From Chloroflexota bacterium (GTDB lineage: Bacteria; Chloroflexota; UBA6077): DNA of 8,588 nt. How positions within the stretch are numbered: the first letter of the stretch is position 1; each line of letters begins with the position of its first letter. Below are positions 1-5,944 of this stretch, piece after piece. The stretch lies in contig JAJZRD010000167.1 of NCBI GenBank assembly GCA_021845945.1, positions 1 through 8,588 on the forward strand. Reading direction: 5' to 3'. A program made the position numbers and the translations under genes. The notes under the pieces are model-generated. The model was not told the origin of the DNA. It worked only from the letters and a program-made list of their open reading frames with translations, and did no database searches.

Positions 1-13
1 TGGGGCACCCCAT

Positions 14-41
14 CGTCATTCCCGCTTCCGCGGGAATGACG
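14..41. repeat. 12-bp perfect inverted repeat (REP-like hairpin)
   Basis: The arms CGTCATTCCCGC (14-25) and GCGGGAATGACG (30-41) are perfect reverse complements around a TTCC loop, giving a very stable hairpin on either strand. No T-run follows on the plus strand, so it is not a canonical intrinsic terminator. Hairpins built on GTCATTCCCGC are known as dispersed intergenic repeats in many bacteria, so I call it a repeat. It may still end transcription of a gene lying left of the window. Only one copy is present here, so repetition in the genome is inferred. Confidence 0.55.
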
Positions 42-138
42 GTTTCCAGGCAGCCGTCCCCAAGTTGCTGACACATCCCTTCACCCTTATCAAGCCCGCT
101 TCCCCTTATGGTGCAATCTCAGCCTGGCATATATGCGC

Positions 139-167
139 TTGTTGCGGGATTGCGGCGGCGCTATACT
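139..167 (+). promoter_or_regulatory. Candidate sigma70 promoter of icd
   Basis: TTGTTG (139-144) and TATACT (162-167) are separated by exactly 17 bp. The -10 box matches TATAAT at five of six positions and the -35 box has the key TTG. Transcription would start near 174, leaving a leader of about 100 nt before the icd start at 277, in which I see no recognisable riboswitch. It is the best promoter match upstream of the gene, but it is a pattern match only. Confidence 0.45.
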
Positions 168-276
168 GAGCGTATTCCACGAAGAAGTGCAGGGATTACC
201 TGCGGCCGGAGGATCTTCTCAGGGGCCACCTCGGCGCCGAAGGGGCTCGAGGAGACAGAGGGGAGGAAAACCAACG

Positions 277-1365
277 ATGGCGGTGCACCGAGTGACTTTG
301 ATCCCGGGCGATGGTACCGGGCCCGAGATTGTCGAGGCGACCAGGCGGGTTCTGGAAGCGACGGGGGTGCAATTCGACTGGGAGGTGCAGGAGGCGGGGA
401 TCGACGTACTGGAGAAGTACGGGACGCCTCTGCCGGACCAGGTGATCGAGTCCATCAAGCGGAACAAGGTGGCGCTGAAGGGCCCGATCACGACCCCCAT
501 CGGCAAGGGGTTCCGGAGCGTGAACGTGGCGCTGCGGAAGAGGCTGGGTCTGTACGCCTGCCTGAGGCCCTGCAAGAGCTACAAGGGGGTCCGCAGCCGG
601 TACGACAACGTGGACCTGGTGGTGGTCCGGGAGAACATGGAGGACCTGTACGCCGGTGTGGAGTTCCAGAAGGGGTCGGAGGGTGCGAAGAAGCTGATCG
701 CCCTGGCGGCGGAGACGGGCGCCGGCAACATTCCCGAGGACTCGGGGATCAGCATCAAGTCGATCTCGGTGACCGGGACGAGGCGGATCGTCAAGTGGGC
801 CTTCGACTACGCTCGGTCTCACCATCGGCGGAAGGTCACCGCGGTGCACAAGGCGAACATCCTGAAGTTCAGCGACGGGCTGTTCCTGCAGGTAGCGTCG
901 GAAGTGGCGAAGGAGTACCCGGAGATCGAGTTCGACGATCGGATCGTGGACAACATGTGCATGCAGCTGGTGCAGAAGCCGGAGCTGTACGACGTGCTGG
1001 TGCTTCCGAACCTGTACGGGGACATTCTGTCGGATCTGTGCGCGGGGCTGGTAGGCGGCCTGGGGGTGGCGCCGGGCGGGAACTACGGCGAGGGGGACGT
1101 GGCGATCTTCGAGCCGACGCACGGCAGCGCGCCGAAGTACGCCGGGTTGAACAAGGTGAACCCTTCGGCGACGATCCTTTCGGGGATGCTGATGTTGCGG
1201 CACCTGGGGGAGAAGGATGCGGCGGACCGGTTGGAGCAGGCGTTCGCGGCGGTGGTAGCCGAGGGCAAGGACGTGACGTACGACATGAAGCCGAGCCCCG
1301 ACGATCCGACGGCGGTGGGGACGTCGCAGTTCGCGGACGCGATCATCCGACGGATGAAGGGCTGA
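277..1365 (+). CDS. icd: Isocitrate dehydrogenase (isocitrate/isopropylmalate dehydrogenase family)
   Basis: A cytosolic 362-aa enzyme that oxidatively decarboxylates isocitrate to 2-oxoglutarate in the TCA cycle. ATG at 277 is chosen because GGAGG (262-266) lies 10 nt upstream and the protein then begins directly with the family N-terminus (GDGTGPE at 11-17). An in-frame ATG at 133 would add 48 unrelated residues. Substrate-binding Ser81, Asn83, Arg87, Arg97 and Arg118 are present in the [10 protein letters not shown] and LRPC segments, where the Ser/Asn pair is typical of isocitrate rather than isopropylmalate enzymes. Catalytic Tyr125 and Lys192 and metal-binding Asp225, Asp249 and Asp253 are also visible. 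The length fits the short NAD-type and homomultimeric enzymes. However, the coenzyme-site residues Lys287, Tyr288, Val294 and Tyr335 match the NADP-selective positions of E. coli Icd (K344, Y345, V351, Y391), while its Arg395 is replaced by Pro339. Cofactor choice is therefore uncertain. The stop codon lies in a heptamer repeat. Confidence 0.9.
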   Translation: MAVHRVTLIPGDGTGPEIVEATRRVLEATGVQFDWEVQEAGIDVLEKYGTPLPDQVIESIKRNKVALKGPITTPIGKGFRSVNVALRKRLGLYACLRPCKSYKGVRSRYDNVDLVVVRENMEDLYAGVEFQKGSEGAKKLIALAAETGAGNIPEDSGISIKSISVTGTRRIVKWAFDYARSHHRRKVTAVHKANILKFSDGLFLQVASEVAKEYPEIEFDDRIVDNMCMQLVQKPELYDVLVLPNLYGDILSDLCAGLVGGLGVAPGGNYGEGDVAIFEPTHGSAPKYAGLNKVNPSATILSGMLMLRHLGEKDAADRLEQAFAAVVAEGKDVTYDMKPSPDDPTAVGTSQFADAIIRRMKG

Positions 1366-1416
1366 GGGCTGAGGACTGAGGACTGAGGGCTGAGGACTGA
1401 GGACTGGGGGCTGAGA
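1361..1416 (+). repeat. Heptanucleotide tandem repeat (RCTGAGG)x8 over the icd stop
   Basis: Eight consecutive 7-bp units run from 1361 to 1416. Six are exact GCTGAGG or ACTGAGG; the seventh is ACTGGGG and the eighth GCTGAGA. The first unit contains the TGA stop codon of icd (1363-1365). Because 7 is not a multiple of 3, the TGA in successive units falls in all three reading frames, so translation cannot run past this block in any frame. Two inverted copies (CTCAGTC CTCAGTC) follow at 1424-1437. Short heptamer arrays of this kind resemble the STRR repeats described in cyanobacteria; a shared origin is only a guess. Confidence 0.85.
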
Positions 1417-1438
1417 TGGACGGCTCAGTCCTCAGTCC
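1401..1438 (+). other. Long hairpin formed by repeat and inverted copy downstream of icd
   Basis: Bases 1401-1415 pair with 1424-1438 over 15 positions, including two G-U wobbles, around the loop ATGGACGG. Other registers are possible because the left arm is tandemly repeated. There is no T-run after the right arm, so this is not a standard intrinsic terminator. It could protect the 3' end of the icd mRNA or cause weak termination. Confidence 0.5.
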
Positions 1439-1555
1439 CCATAGCGCAGTCCTAGAGGGGTTGGGATAGATGTGGGGCGGCTGATGGCGGCCACCCCGAG
1501 CGCCCGTTGACGGTGATGGGCCGGCGAGACCCATTCTGGCAACCGGAGGGCGTCC

Positions 1556-1951
1556 ATGAAGCTGGCGCAAGGGGGTGTCGGATTGGGGCGCGCGGTCCTG
1601 GGGGACTGGCGCTCCCAGTTCGATTTCGACGCGCCGGGGCTGAACGCTCGGGAGCGGCTGGAGCGGCTGCAGTATGCGGTGGCGCAGGCGGCTAGGCGGT
1701 GCATCGACGAGGTCTCGCGGCGGGAGCTGGAATACATACTGGCCGAGTGTCGCGAGCTGCTGCAGATGGGGTCGCTGGAGGGGGAGGCCGCGGAGGAGGG
1801 CAGGGTCCGGCAGAGGGTGGAACGGGTCAGGAGGGTGGCGCTGCACTACGAGGGGCAGCTGGCCCGGTTGAACCGCCGCTTCTGGTGGGTGCCCTTCACC
1901 CTCGGACTGGTGGTGATGGGGGGCTGCATCTTCCAGTGTCTCTCCTTGTGA
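1556..1951 (+). CDS. Small unknown protein with C-terminal membrane anchor
   Basis: A 131-aa protein that I do not recognise. The ATG at 1556 has GGAGG (1545-1549) six bases upstream, which fixes the start and argues that the frame is real. Residues 1-30 are Gly- and Asp-rich. Residues 31-104 are rich in Arg, Glu, Leu and Ala with heptad-like spacing (ARERLERLQY, RRELEYILAE) and look like a long helix or coiled coil. After NRR (106-108), residues 109-131 (FWWVPFTL through CIFQCLSL) form one hydrophobic segment ending at the C-terminus. That suggests a tail-anchored membrane protein with its helical part in the cytosol; the charge pattern (Arg-rich before the segment) agrees. Two Cys (124, 128) lie in the anchor. 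It sits alone between icd and a tRNA gene. A weak promoter-like TTGACG lies at 1507-1512. No function is assigned. Confidence 0.7.
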   Translation: MKLAQGGVGLGRAVLGDWRSQFDFDAPGLNARERLERLQYAVAQAARRCIDEVSRRELEYILAECRELLQMGSLEGEAAEEGRVRQRVERVRRVALHYEGQLARLNRRFWWVPFTLGLVVMGGCIFQCLSL

Positions 1952-1974
1952 GGGGTCGAGGGCTCTGGTAGAAT
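1946..1974 (+). promoter_or_regulatory. Candidate promoter of tRNA-Thr
   Basis: TTGTGA (1946-1951) and TAGAAT (1969-1974) are 17 bp apart, placing transcription start near 1981, about 24 nt before the mature tRNA. The -35 box overlaps the last coding codon and the TGA stop of the upstream gene, so the tRNA has its own promoter packed against that gene. Confidence 0.5.
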
Positions 1975-1979
1975 CTCAA

Positions 1980-2000
1980 GAGAGCGTCGTGGACGCTCTC
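1980..2000 (+). other. Perfect 9-bp hairpin in the pre-tRNA leader
   Basis: GAGAGCGTC (1980-1988) and GACGCTCTC (1992-2000) pair perfectly around GTG, ending 4 nt before the first base of the tRNA. The predicted transcription start falls at the base of the hairpin, so the primary transcript would begin with it. It could also act as a stem for the end of the upstream gene, but no T-run follows. Confidence 0.6.
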
Positions 2001-2004
2001 CCGT

Positions 2005-2080
2005 GCCGACGTAGCTCAATTGGCAGAGCAGCGGTTTTGTAAACCGCCGGTTGCGGGTTCGAGTCCCATCGTCGGCTCCA
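2005..2080 (+). tRNA. tRNA-Thr (anticodon TGT)
   Basis: The full cloverleaf can be drawn. The acceptor stem GCCGACG/CGTCGGC is perfect, with discriminator T2077 and an encoded CCA (2078-2080). The D arm is GCTC/GAGC. The anticodon stem GCGGT/ACCGC holds the loop TTTGTAA with anticodon TGT at 2038-2040, which reads ACA. The variable region is 5 nt and the T loop is TTCGAGT. The T stem GCGGG/CCCAT is weak: three G-C pairs, one C-A mismatch (2054/2068) and one G-U, which is unusual. An intrinsic terminator follows at once, so it is a single-gene transcript. A 29-bp partial copy lies at 2972-3000. Confidence 0.95.
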
Positions 2081-2083
2081 TGT

Positions 2084-2122
2084 GAACGGGTTCCCAGCGG
2101 GTCTGGGGGCCCGTTCTTTTTT
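2084..2122 (+). terminator. Intrinsic terminator of tRNA-Thr
   Basis: A 14-bp stem is formed by GAACGGGTTCCCAG (2084-2097) and CTGGGGGCCCGTTC (2103-2116), including two G-U pairs, with a 5-nt loop (2098-2102). It is followed directly by six T (2117-2122). It starts four bases after the CCA end of the tRNA. Confidence 0.92.
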
Positions 2123-2314
2123 GTGCCCGAGCACCGGCGGACTCGATGCGGCGCGTTCCGAGTTCACCAGCCGCCAACACGGCCCTAAACTGGCCAACAG
2201 AAGGTGGAGCCGAGCCGGTATACCCTGTGCCTGCCTCCCTGGGGTGATGTAGAATATCGATGCGCCGGCTGATGGAGCGGCCGGGCGGCGGAGTGTACTG
2301 GAGGCCGCAGGGAA

Positions 2315-2545
2315 ATGAGTCCAAAGCTGCCCCGCATCACTGCAGCCGAGTTGCTGCCTGCTCTCAGGAAGGACGGCTGGTACCATGTGGCCCAGGCGGG
2401 GAGCCACATGCAGTTGCGACACGCAACGAAGTAGGGCAAGGTCTCGGTGGCGCTGCACACGGGCAAGACCATTCCGCCCCATATCCTGGCGTCGATCCTG
2501 AAACAGGCCGGACTTGCTGCTGATGAGCTTCGGAAGCTGCTGTAA
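2315..2545 (+). pseudogene. hicA: HicA-type mRNA interferase toxin, interrupted by an in-frame TAG
   Basis: Reading from ATG 2315 (GGAGG at 2300-2304, 10 nt upstream) gives a 76-codon HicA/YcfA-family frame ending at TAA 2543-2545, with one amber codon at position 40 (2432-2434). The first half has the family start (PKLPRITAAELLPAL), the Trp-Tyr segment and the GSH motif (29-31) with the presumed catalytic His31. The second half has the usual ending (GKTIPPHILASILKQAG, then ELRKLL). HicA folds as a double-stranded-RNA-binding-like domain and cleaves mRNA; a 39-aa product would lack half of that fold. Only the amber codon is wrong, with no frameshift, so inactivation looks recent or the base is a sequencing error. 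Nearby intact genes also end in TAG (3020-3018, 5300-5298), which argues against TAG being read as sense here. A -10-like TAGAAT lies at 2250-2255 without a good -35. Confidence 0.85.
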
Positions 2546-2560
2546 GCTAGGAGGAGTAAG

Positions 2561-2794
2561 GTGCGCAAGTATCGCTACACGATCCTGCTGCATCCCGACG
2601 AAGAACAGGACGGCTACTGGGTGACGATGCCCGCGCTGCCGGGCTGCTACACCCAGGGAGACACCCTGGAAGAGGCCATTGTGAACGCGAGGGAGGCCAT
2701 CCACCTGTACATCACGACGCTCCTGGCCGAAGGCGAGCCGGTTCCGGCGGAGGATGCCGGCGCGCAGGCCATCACCATCGACGTGGCGGCCTGA
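2561..2794 (+). CDS. hicB: HicB-type antitoxin, short form
   Basis: A 77-aa protein starting at GTG 2561, chosen because AGGAGG (2549-2554) lies six bases upstream. It begins 15 nt after the stop of the hicA remnant, as in a normal hicAB operon. The sequence shows the HicB core: a YRYTILLHPDEE strand, DGYWVTMPALPGCYTQGDTLEEA, then a helix NAREAIHLYITTLLAEGEP. The PALPGC-TQGDT-EEA signature is diagnostic of this partially degraded RNase H-like fold. HicB binds and blocks HicA; longer family members also carry a DNA-binding HTH or RHH domain, which is absent here because the protein stops after the core with an Ala-rich tail. With its toxin broken, this would be an orphan antitoxin, free to drift or to neutralise related toxins elsewhere. 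Confidence 0.88.
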   Translation: MRKYRYTILLHPDEEQDGYWVTMPALPGCYTQGDTLEEAIVNAREAIHLYITTLLAEGEPVPAEDAGAQAITIDVAA

Positions 2795-2971
2795 TCCGCG
2801 GGACCTGGACTTGACCCCAACGCTGGCCCCAACCCGAAGTAGCCGACCCTAGATGACCATCGACCTGAGTAGACTTCCGCTATTGAACCCTGCTAGAGGC
2901 AGGCTAGATCCAGCAACAGTAGCAGACGGCCCCAGACCATCGTAGACTGCCGATCCGGGGCCACCGGACCA

Positions 2972-3000
2972 TTTGTAAACCGCCGGCTGCGGGTTCGAGT
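2972..3000 (+). repeat. 29-bp tRNA-Thr fragment, possible attachment-site scar
   Basis: These 29 bases match 2036-2064 of the tRNA-Thr gene, from the first base of the anticodon loop to the last base of the T loop, with one difference (C2987 against T2051). The match stops abruptly on both sides, so this is not a functional tRNA. It lies in the same orientation 907 bp beyond the matching segment, on the far side of the hicAB remnant and 17 bp from the end of the next gene. Direct repeats of a tRNA 3' portion are the usual mark of site-specific integration. No integrase gene is present, so the scar interpretation is inferred. The rest of the 2795-3017 gap holds only a small CCTGC/GCAGG hairpin (2889-2903) and no convincing gene. 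Confidence 0.75.
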
Positions 3001-3017
3001 GTGCAGAACACCCCGCC

Positions 3018-4475
3018 CTACGCCGAGAATTGCGGAAGGACGCAGCTGGTCGCGCCGGGCGCCAGGGGGAGGAAGACGGTGAAGGTGGATCCCAGGCCGG
3101 GGGTGGAGTCGACCTGGATGCGGCCGCCGTGGGCACGGGCGATCCACTCGCCGATAGCGAGGCCAAGGCCGGTGGCCGCTTCCGCCCGGGAGCGAGCGCC
3201 GTCCGCCCGGTAGAAGCGCTCGAAGATGTGCGGCAGGTGCTGGGCGGCGATGCCGATGCCCGTGTCGGCGACCGAGAGGATCGCCTCTGCATCGCGCCGT
3301 GCGACATCTACGGTGATCCTACCGCCCTCGGGGGTGTAGCTGAGGGCGTTCTCGATCAGGTTGAAGAGTAGCTGCATCAGGCGCGTCTGGTCTCCCAGGA
3401 CGACCACAGGATCCACCCGGCCGGTCCCCAGACGGAGGCACCTGCTCTCGGCGAGAGGGACTAGCTGGTCGACTACCTCCGTGGCAAGCTGATCCAGGGC
3501 CACCGGCTCGCGCTCCAAGGTCTGGGTGCCGGAGTCGGCCCTGGCGAGGGTCAGAAGCTGCGAGACCAGGTCACGCATGCGGGCGACCTCTGCCCCCAGC
3601 AGCCGCAGCACCTCCTGGTACTCTTCGACCGAACGGGGGCGCTCCAGGGCAACGTCGATGTGGCTGGTGGCTACGGCCAGGGGGGTGCGCAGCTCGTGGG
3701 ACGCGTCGGCGGTGAACTGCCGCTGCCGCCGGAAGGCACCGTCCAGCCGTTCGAGCATGCCGTCGAAGGTCGCCGCCAACCGGCCGACCTCATCCCCGCC
3801 GGCAGGCATCCCCAACCGTTGGGAGAGGTCCTCTGCCCCGATGCGGTTGGCGATTCGGGTGATGCGGTCGATAGGGGAGAGCGCCCGCTGGGCCAGGAAC
3901 AGGCCACCTGCCGTCGCGAGGGCGAGGACGGCGGGCACGGCGAGGCCCATCAGGAGGAGGAGCTGTCGCAGGGCGGCCTCGAGGTCGCGCTCCGAGCGGC
4001 CGACCTCCAGCACTCCGACGGTGCGGCCGTTCTCCTGAACAGGCGACGCAAGGACACGCCACCCGTCGCCGTTGTCTTGCCCGACGGTGGCGAAACCGGC
4101 TTGCCCGAGGGCGGCCCGATCGCGCAGTGCGCCGAGGCTCGAATCGGGCCAGCGGGGAGCACCATCCAGGAGGTGCGTGCCGGTGGGATCGTAGAGGGCC
4201 GCTGTGACGCCGGAAGCCGGCTGCAGCTGGTCCCTCCCTATGGCAGGCCGCCCGTTTTCCAGATCGACGGCCGCCTGCAGCTGGCCCGCCGCCGCGGTCA
4301 GGCCCGCATCCATCTGTTGTCGGAGGCTGCCGGCGAGACTCAGGTAGAGGAAGGCGGAGAAGGCGATGAGCACCAGCGCCATCAGGGCGACGTACCAGAG
4401 GGTGAGCCGCACCCGGATGGGGAGGTTACCGAGCCGACGCGGTCGGGAAGGGGTCGGCGGCAGGGGCGCTCTCAT
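3018..4475 (-). CDS. Membrane sensor histidine kinase (HAMP, HisKA, HATPase)
   Basis: A 485-aa classical two-component sensor that autophosphorylates on His and passes phosphate to the regulator encoded just upstream. It has a basic N-terminus, TM1 at about 26-48, an extracytoplasmic sensor region of about 120 residues (50-168) without a domain I recognise, TM2 at about 171-194, and HAMP at about 195-247. HisKA follows at 250-315 with the H-box FTADASHELRTPLA (phospho-acceptor His260). The ATPase domain spans about 360-472 with N-box Asn372/Asn376, G1 DTGIGI (404-409), F-box IFERFYR and G2 GLGLA (436-440). All catalytic motifs are intact. The ATG overlaps the regulator's TGA by one base (TGATG at 4477-4473), so translation is coupled. 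It resembles the MprB/BaeS-like group of HAMP kinases; the signal is unknown. The stop is TAG at 3020-3018. Confidence 0.94.
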   Translation of the reverse strand: MRAPLPPTPSRPRRLGNLPIRVRLTLWYVALMALVLIAFSAFLYLSLAGSLRQQMDAGLTAAAGQLQAAVDLENGRPAIGRDQLQPASGVTAALYDPTGTHLLDGAPRWPDSSLGALRDRAALGQAGFATVGQDNGDGWRVLASPVQENGRTVGVLEVGRSERDLEAALRQLLLLMGLAVPAVLALATAGGLFLAQRALSPIDRITRIANRIGAEDLSQRLGMPAGGDEVGRLAATFDGMLERLDGAFRRQRQFTADASHELRTPLAVATSHIDVALERPRSVEEYQEVLRLLGAEVARMRDLVSQLLTLARADSGTQTLEREPVALDQLATEVVDQLVPLAESRCLRLGTGRVDPVVVLGDQTRLMQLLFNLIENALSYTPEGGRITVDVARRDAEAILSVADTGIGIAAQHLPHIFERFYRADGARSRAEAATGLGLAIGEWIARAHGGRIQVDSTPGLGSTFTVFLPLAPGATSCVLPQFSA

Positions 4476-5146
4476 CAGGATGCCTTGAGCTGGTAGCCGA
4501 CGCCTCGCACGGTGTGGATCAACTTCGGTTCCCGTCCGTCGTCGAGCTTGCGGCGTAGATATCGGATGTAGACGTCGACCACGTTGGACATGGCGGTGAA
4601 GTCGTAGTCCCAGACGTGCTCGGCAATCTGGGCGCGGGTAAGCACGCGATTGGGGTTCCGCACCAGGTACTCCAGAACGGCGTACTCCTTGCCGGTGAGG
4701 GCGATCACCTGCCCAGCCCGGCGGACCTCCCGTGTGACGGTATCCACCTCCAGGCCGGCCACCCGGAGCACCGGGTCCTTGACCAGCTCATCGCGGCGCA
4801 GGAGGGCTCGCACCCGGGCCACCAGCTCACGAAAGGCGAAGGGCTTGATCAGGTAGTCGTCGGCGCCGCTGTCCAGCCCCGCGACCCGGTCATCGACGGT
4901 ATCGCGGGCGGTGAGCATGAGGATGGGGGTGTTCACCCGCCGGGCGCGCAGGGAACGGGCGACCTCGAAGCCGTCGAGGCCCGGCAGCATCACATCGAGG
5001 AGGATGAGGTCGTAGGAGGGCGTCTCCGCGAGGGAGAGGCCGTCCTCACCGTCGTAGGCCACGTCCACGGCATAGCCATGCTCCTGAAGGCCCCGCTTCA
5101 GCACGGCCGCGAGCTGATGCTCGTCCTCCACTATCAGTATGCGCAT
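4475..5146 (-). CDS. OmpR/PhoB-family response regulator
   Basis: A 223-aa transcription factor, normal length for the family. The receiver domain (1-118) has the acidic pocket Glu7/Asp8, phospho-acceptor Asp51 (LLDVMLPGLDG), Thr79 and Lys101 (KPF). The winged-helix DNA-binding domain (about 126-223) shows LTGKEYAVLEYLVRNP, the recognition helix around NVVDVYIRYLRRKLD (188-202) and the wing motif IHTVRGVGYQL. ATG 5146 has an AGGTG Shine-Dalgarno upstream. It is followed by its partner kinase with a one-base overlap and preceded by pepSY on the same strand, 151 bp away. A TATACT box (5192-5187) could give a separate internal start, but no -35 is visible. OmpR-type regulators bind tandem half-sites spaced about 11 bp; exactly such a pair lies upstream of pepSY at 5961-5977, making that the likely target. 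Confidence 0.95.
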   Translation of the reverse strand: MRILIVEDEHQLAAVLKRGLQEHGYAVDVAYDGEDGLSLAETPSYDLILLDVMLPGLDGFEVARSLRARRVNTPILMLTARDTVDDRVAGLDSGADDYLIKPFAFRELVARVRALLRRDELVKDPVLRVAGLEVDTVTREVRRAGQVIALTGKEYAVLEYLVRNPNRVLTRAQIAEHVWDYDFTAMSNVVDVYIRYLRRKLDDGREPKLIHTVRGVGYQLKAS

Positions 5147-5201
5147 AGAGACACCTCGCCGTCGCCAACAGGATCATCACCGGGTGAGTATAGTGTAACA
5201 G

Positions 5202-5240
5202 GCGCATCGAGCGGGGGGGCGATTCCCTCGCTCGACGCGC
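5202..5240 (-). other. 12-bp stem-loop between pepSY and the response regulator
   Basis: GCGCATCGAGCG (5202-5213) and CGCTCGACGCGC (5229-5240) are inverted repeats with one A/C mismatch on the plus strand. In minus-strand RNA the same position is a G-U pair, so the stem is unbroken only in the pepSY-regulator transcript, with a 15-nt loop. No U-run follows in that direction. It may tune termination, mRNA processing or stability between pepSY and the kinase genes. Confidence 0.5.
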
Positions 5241-5254
5241 CGTTCGATCTGGCC

Positions 5255-5276
5255 GGAACCGCCGGAAGGCGGTTCC
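5255..5276 (-). other. Perfect 9-bp hairpin just after pepSY
   Basis: GGAACCGCC (5255-5263) and GGCGGTTCC (5268-5276) pair perfectly around GGAA, about 22 nt after the pepSY stop. On the minus strand the loop is TTCC, a stable UUCC-type tetraloop in RNA. It lacks a following U-run, so it is better read as a partial terminator or a 3'-end stabiliser of pepSY mRNA than as a full terminator. Confidence 0.5.
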
Positions 5277-5297
5277 AACGCAGTCGAGCCGGACGGG

Positions 5298-5825
5298 CTA
5301 GTCCTCTGCCTCGTTCGACGAGTCTGCGTGGCCGTGGCCCTCTGCGCCGCCGGCTTCGGTCGCCAACACCTTGCCGTTGCCCGCATCCACCTTCACGTCC
5401 CGGGCCTTGCCGCTCTTGTCGGTAAGCTGGACGCCGTAGACCAGGGAGCCGTTCTCGTTCTCCAGGTCCACCTTGTCGACGGTGGCGCCCTGGAACTGAC
5501 CCAGGGCCGCCTGCCTGGCCTGGTCGGGGGTGATCTTCGCCAGCCCCGCCAGGGCCTTGGCCTCGTCCTGCTCGCTCTGGCCCTGCCGATCCGCTGGCGA
5601 TTTGATCGAGCCGGTGTAGGCGGGCTGCTGCTCCTCCTGGTTGGCTTCCTTGTCCTGGTTGGAGTTCTTCTCCTGCTGCGTCGCGGCCTGGGCCGCGGAT
5701 TGGGCCGACGGCGGGGTAGGGGCTGGTGTCTGCGCCGCGGCGATCCCGAGGGTCAGGCTGCCCAGCAGAAAGGCCGCCGCCAGCGCCCCCGCGATACCGG
5801 TACCGACCAGTAGTCGCTTGATCAT
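5298..5825 (-). CDS. Exported PepSY-domain protein
   Basis: A 175-aa secreted or envelope protein. Residues 1-31 form a signal peptide: basic MIKR, a hydrophobic core and a likely cut after AAA31. Residues 32-75 are a Gln/Ala/Pro/Glu-rich low-complexity linker. A single PepSY domain lies at about 97-155 (KITPDQARQAALGQF, GATVDKVDLENENGSLVYGVQL, DVKVDAGNGKVL). The tail is acidic with a short HGH motif (GHGHADSSNEAED). ATG 5825 is chosen because GGAGG (5838-5834) lies eight bases upstream. PepSY domains occur in M4 peptidase propeptides and in small exported proteins and are thought to inhibit or bind extracytoplasmic partners. PepSY genes beside two-component systems are known, for example ykoIJ next to ykoGH in Bacillus subtilis. 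Here it may be the regulated output or an accessory sensor of the kinase; that role, and any metal binding by the tail, are inferred. Confidence 0.88.
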   Translation of the reverse strand: MIKRLLVGTGIAGALAAAFLLGSLTLGIAAAQTPAPTPPSAQSAAQAATQQEKNSNQDKEANQEEQQPAYTGSIKSPADRQGQSEQDEAKALAGLAKITPDQARQAALGQFQGATVDKVDLENENGSLVYGVQLTDKSGKARDVKVDAGNGKVLATEAGGAEGHGHADSSNEAED

Positions 5826-5944
5826 CGATCCATCCTCCAGTAGTTGGAAGTATTTGTCCCCGGCGGGGGTCGAGTCTCGTCGTGTCTCGCCGGCCGGGGT
5901 TCTCTGGCTCGGGGAGTTGGAGCTCCATCCCTGTGCACGGTGGG

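Noticed and set aside
196..1203. Minus-strand open frame of 335 codons antisense to icd
   Set aside because: It is His/Pro/Arg/Leu-rich composition mirroring codon bias of icd; no start signal or recognisable motif.
108..1379. Long plus-strand open frame of 423 codons overlapping icd
   Set aside because: It is the +1 shadow of the icd frame in GC-rich DNA: Gly/Arg/Glu-rich with no domain and no ribosome-binding site, while icd has a complete enzyme motif set.
1976..2704. Minus-strand frame containing a DSNPQPAVYK-like peptide
   Set aside because: The peptide is the antisense translation of tRNA-Thr, a well-known false protein; the rest is antisense to hicAB.
2795..2971. Possible remnant of an integrase C-terminus (frame ending LDLTPTLAPTRSS) upstream of the tRNA fragment
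   Set aside because: The ending is only loosely like some integrase tails, is under 20 residues, and no catalytic motif of a tyrosine recombinase is visible.
3660..4496. Plus-strand open frame of 278 codons across the sensor kinase
   Set aside because: It is antisense to a kinase with every catalytic motif intact; composition is a codon-bias shadow.
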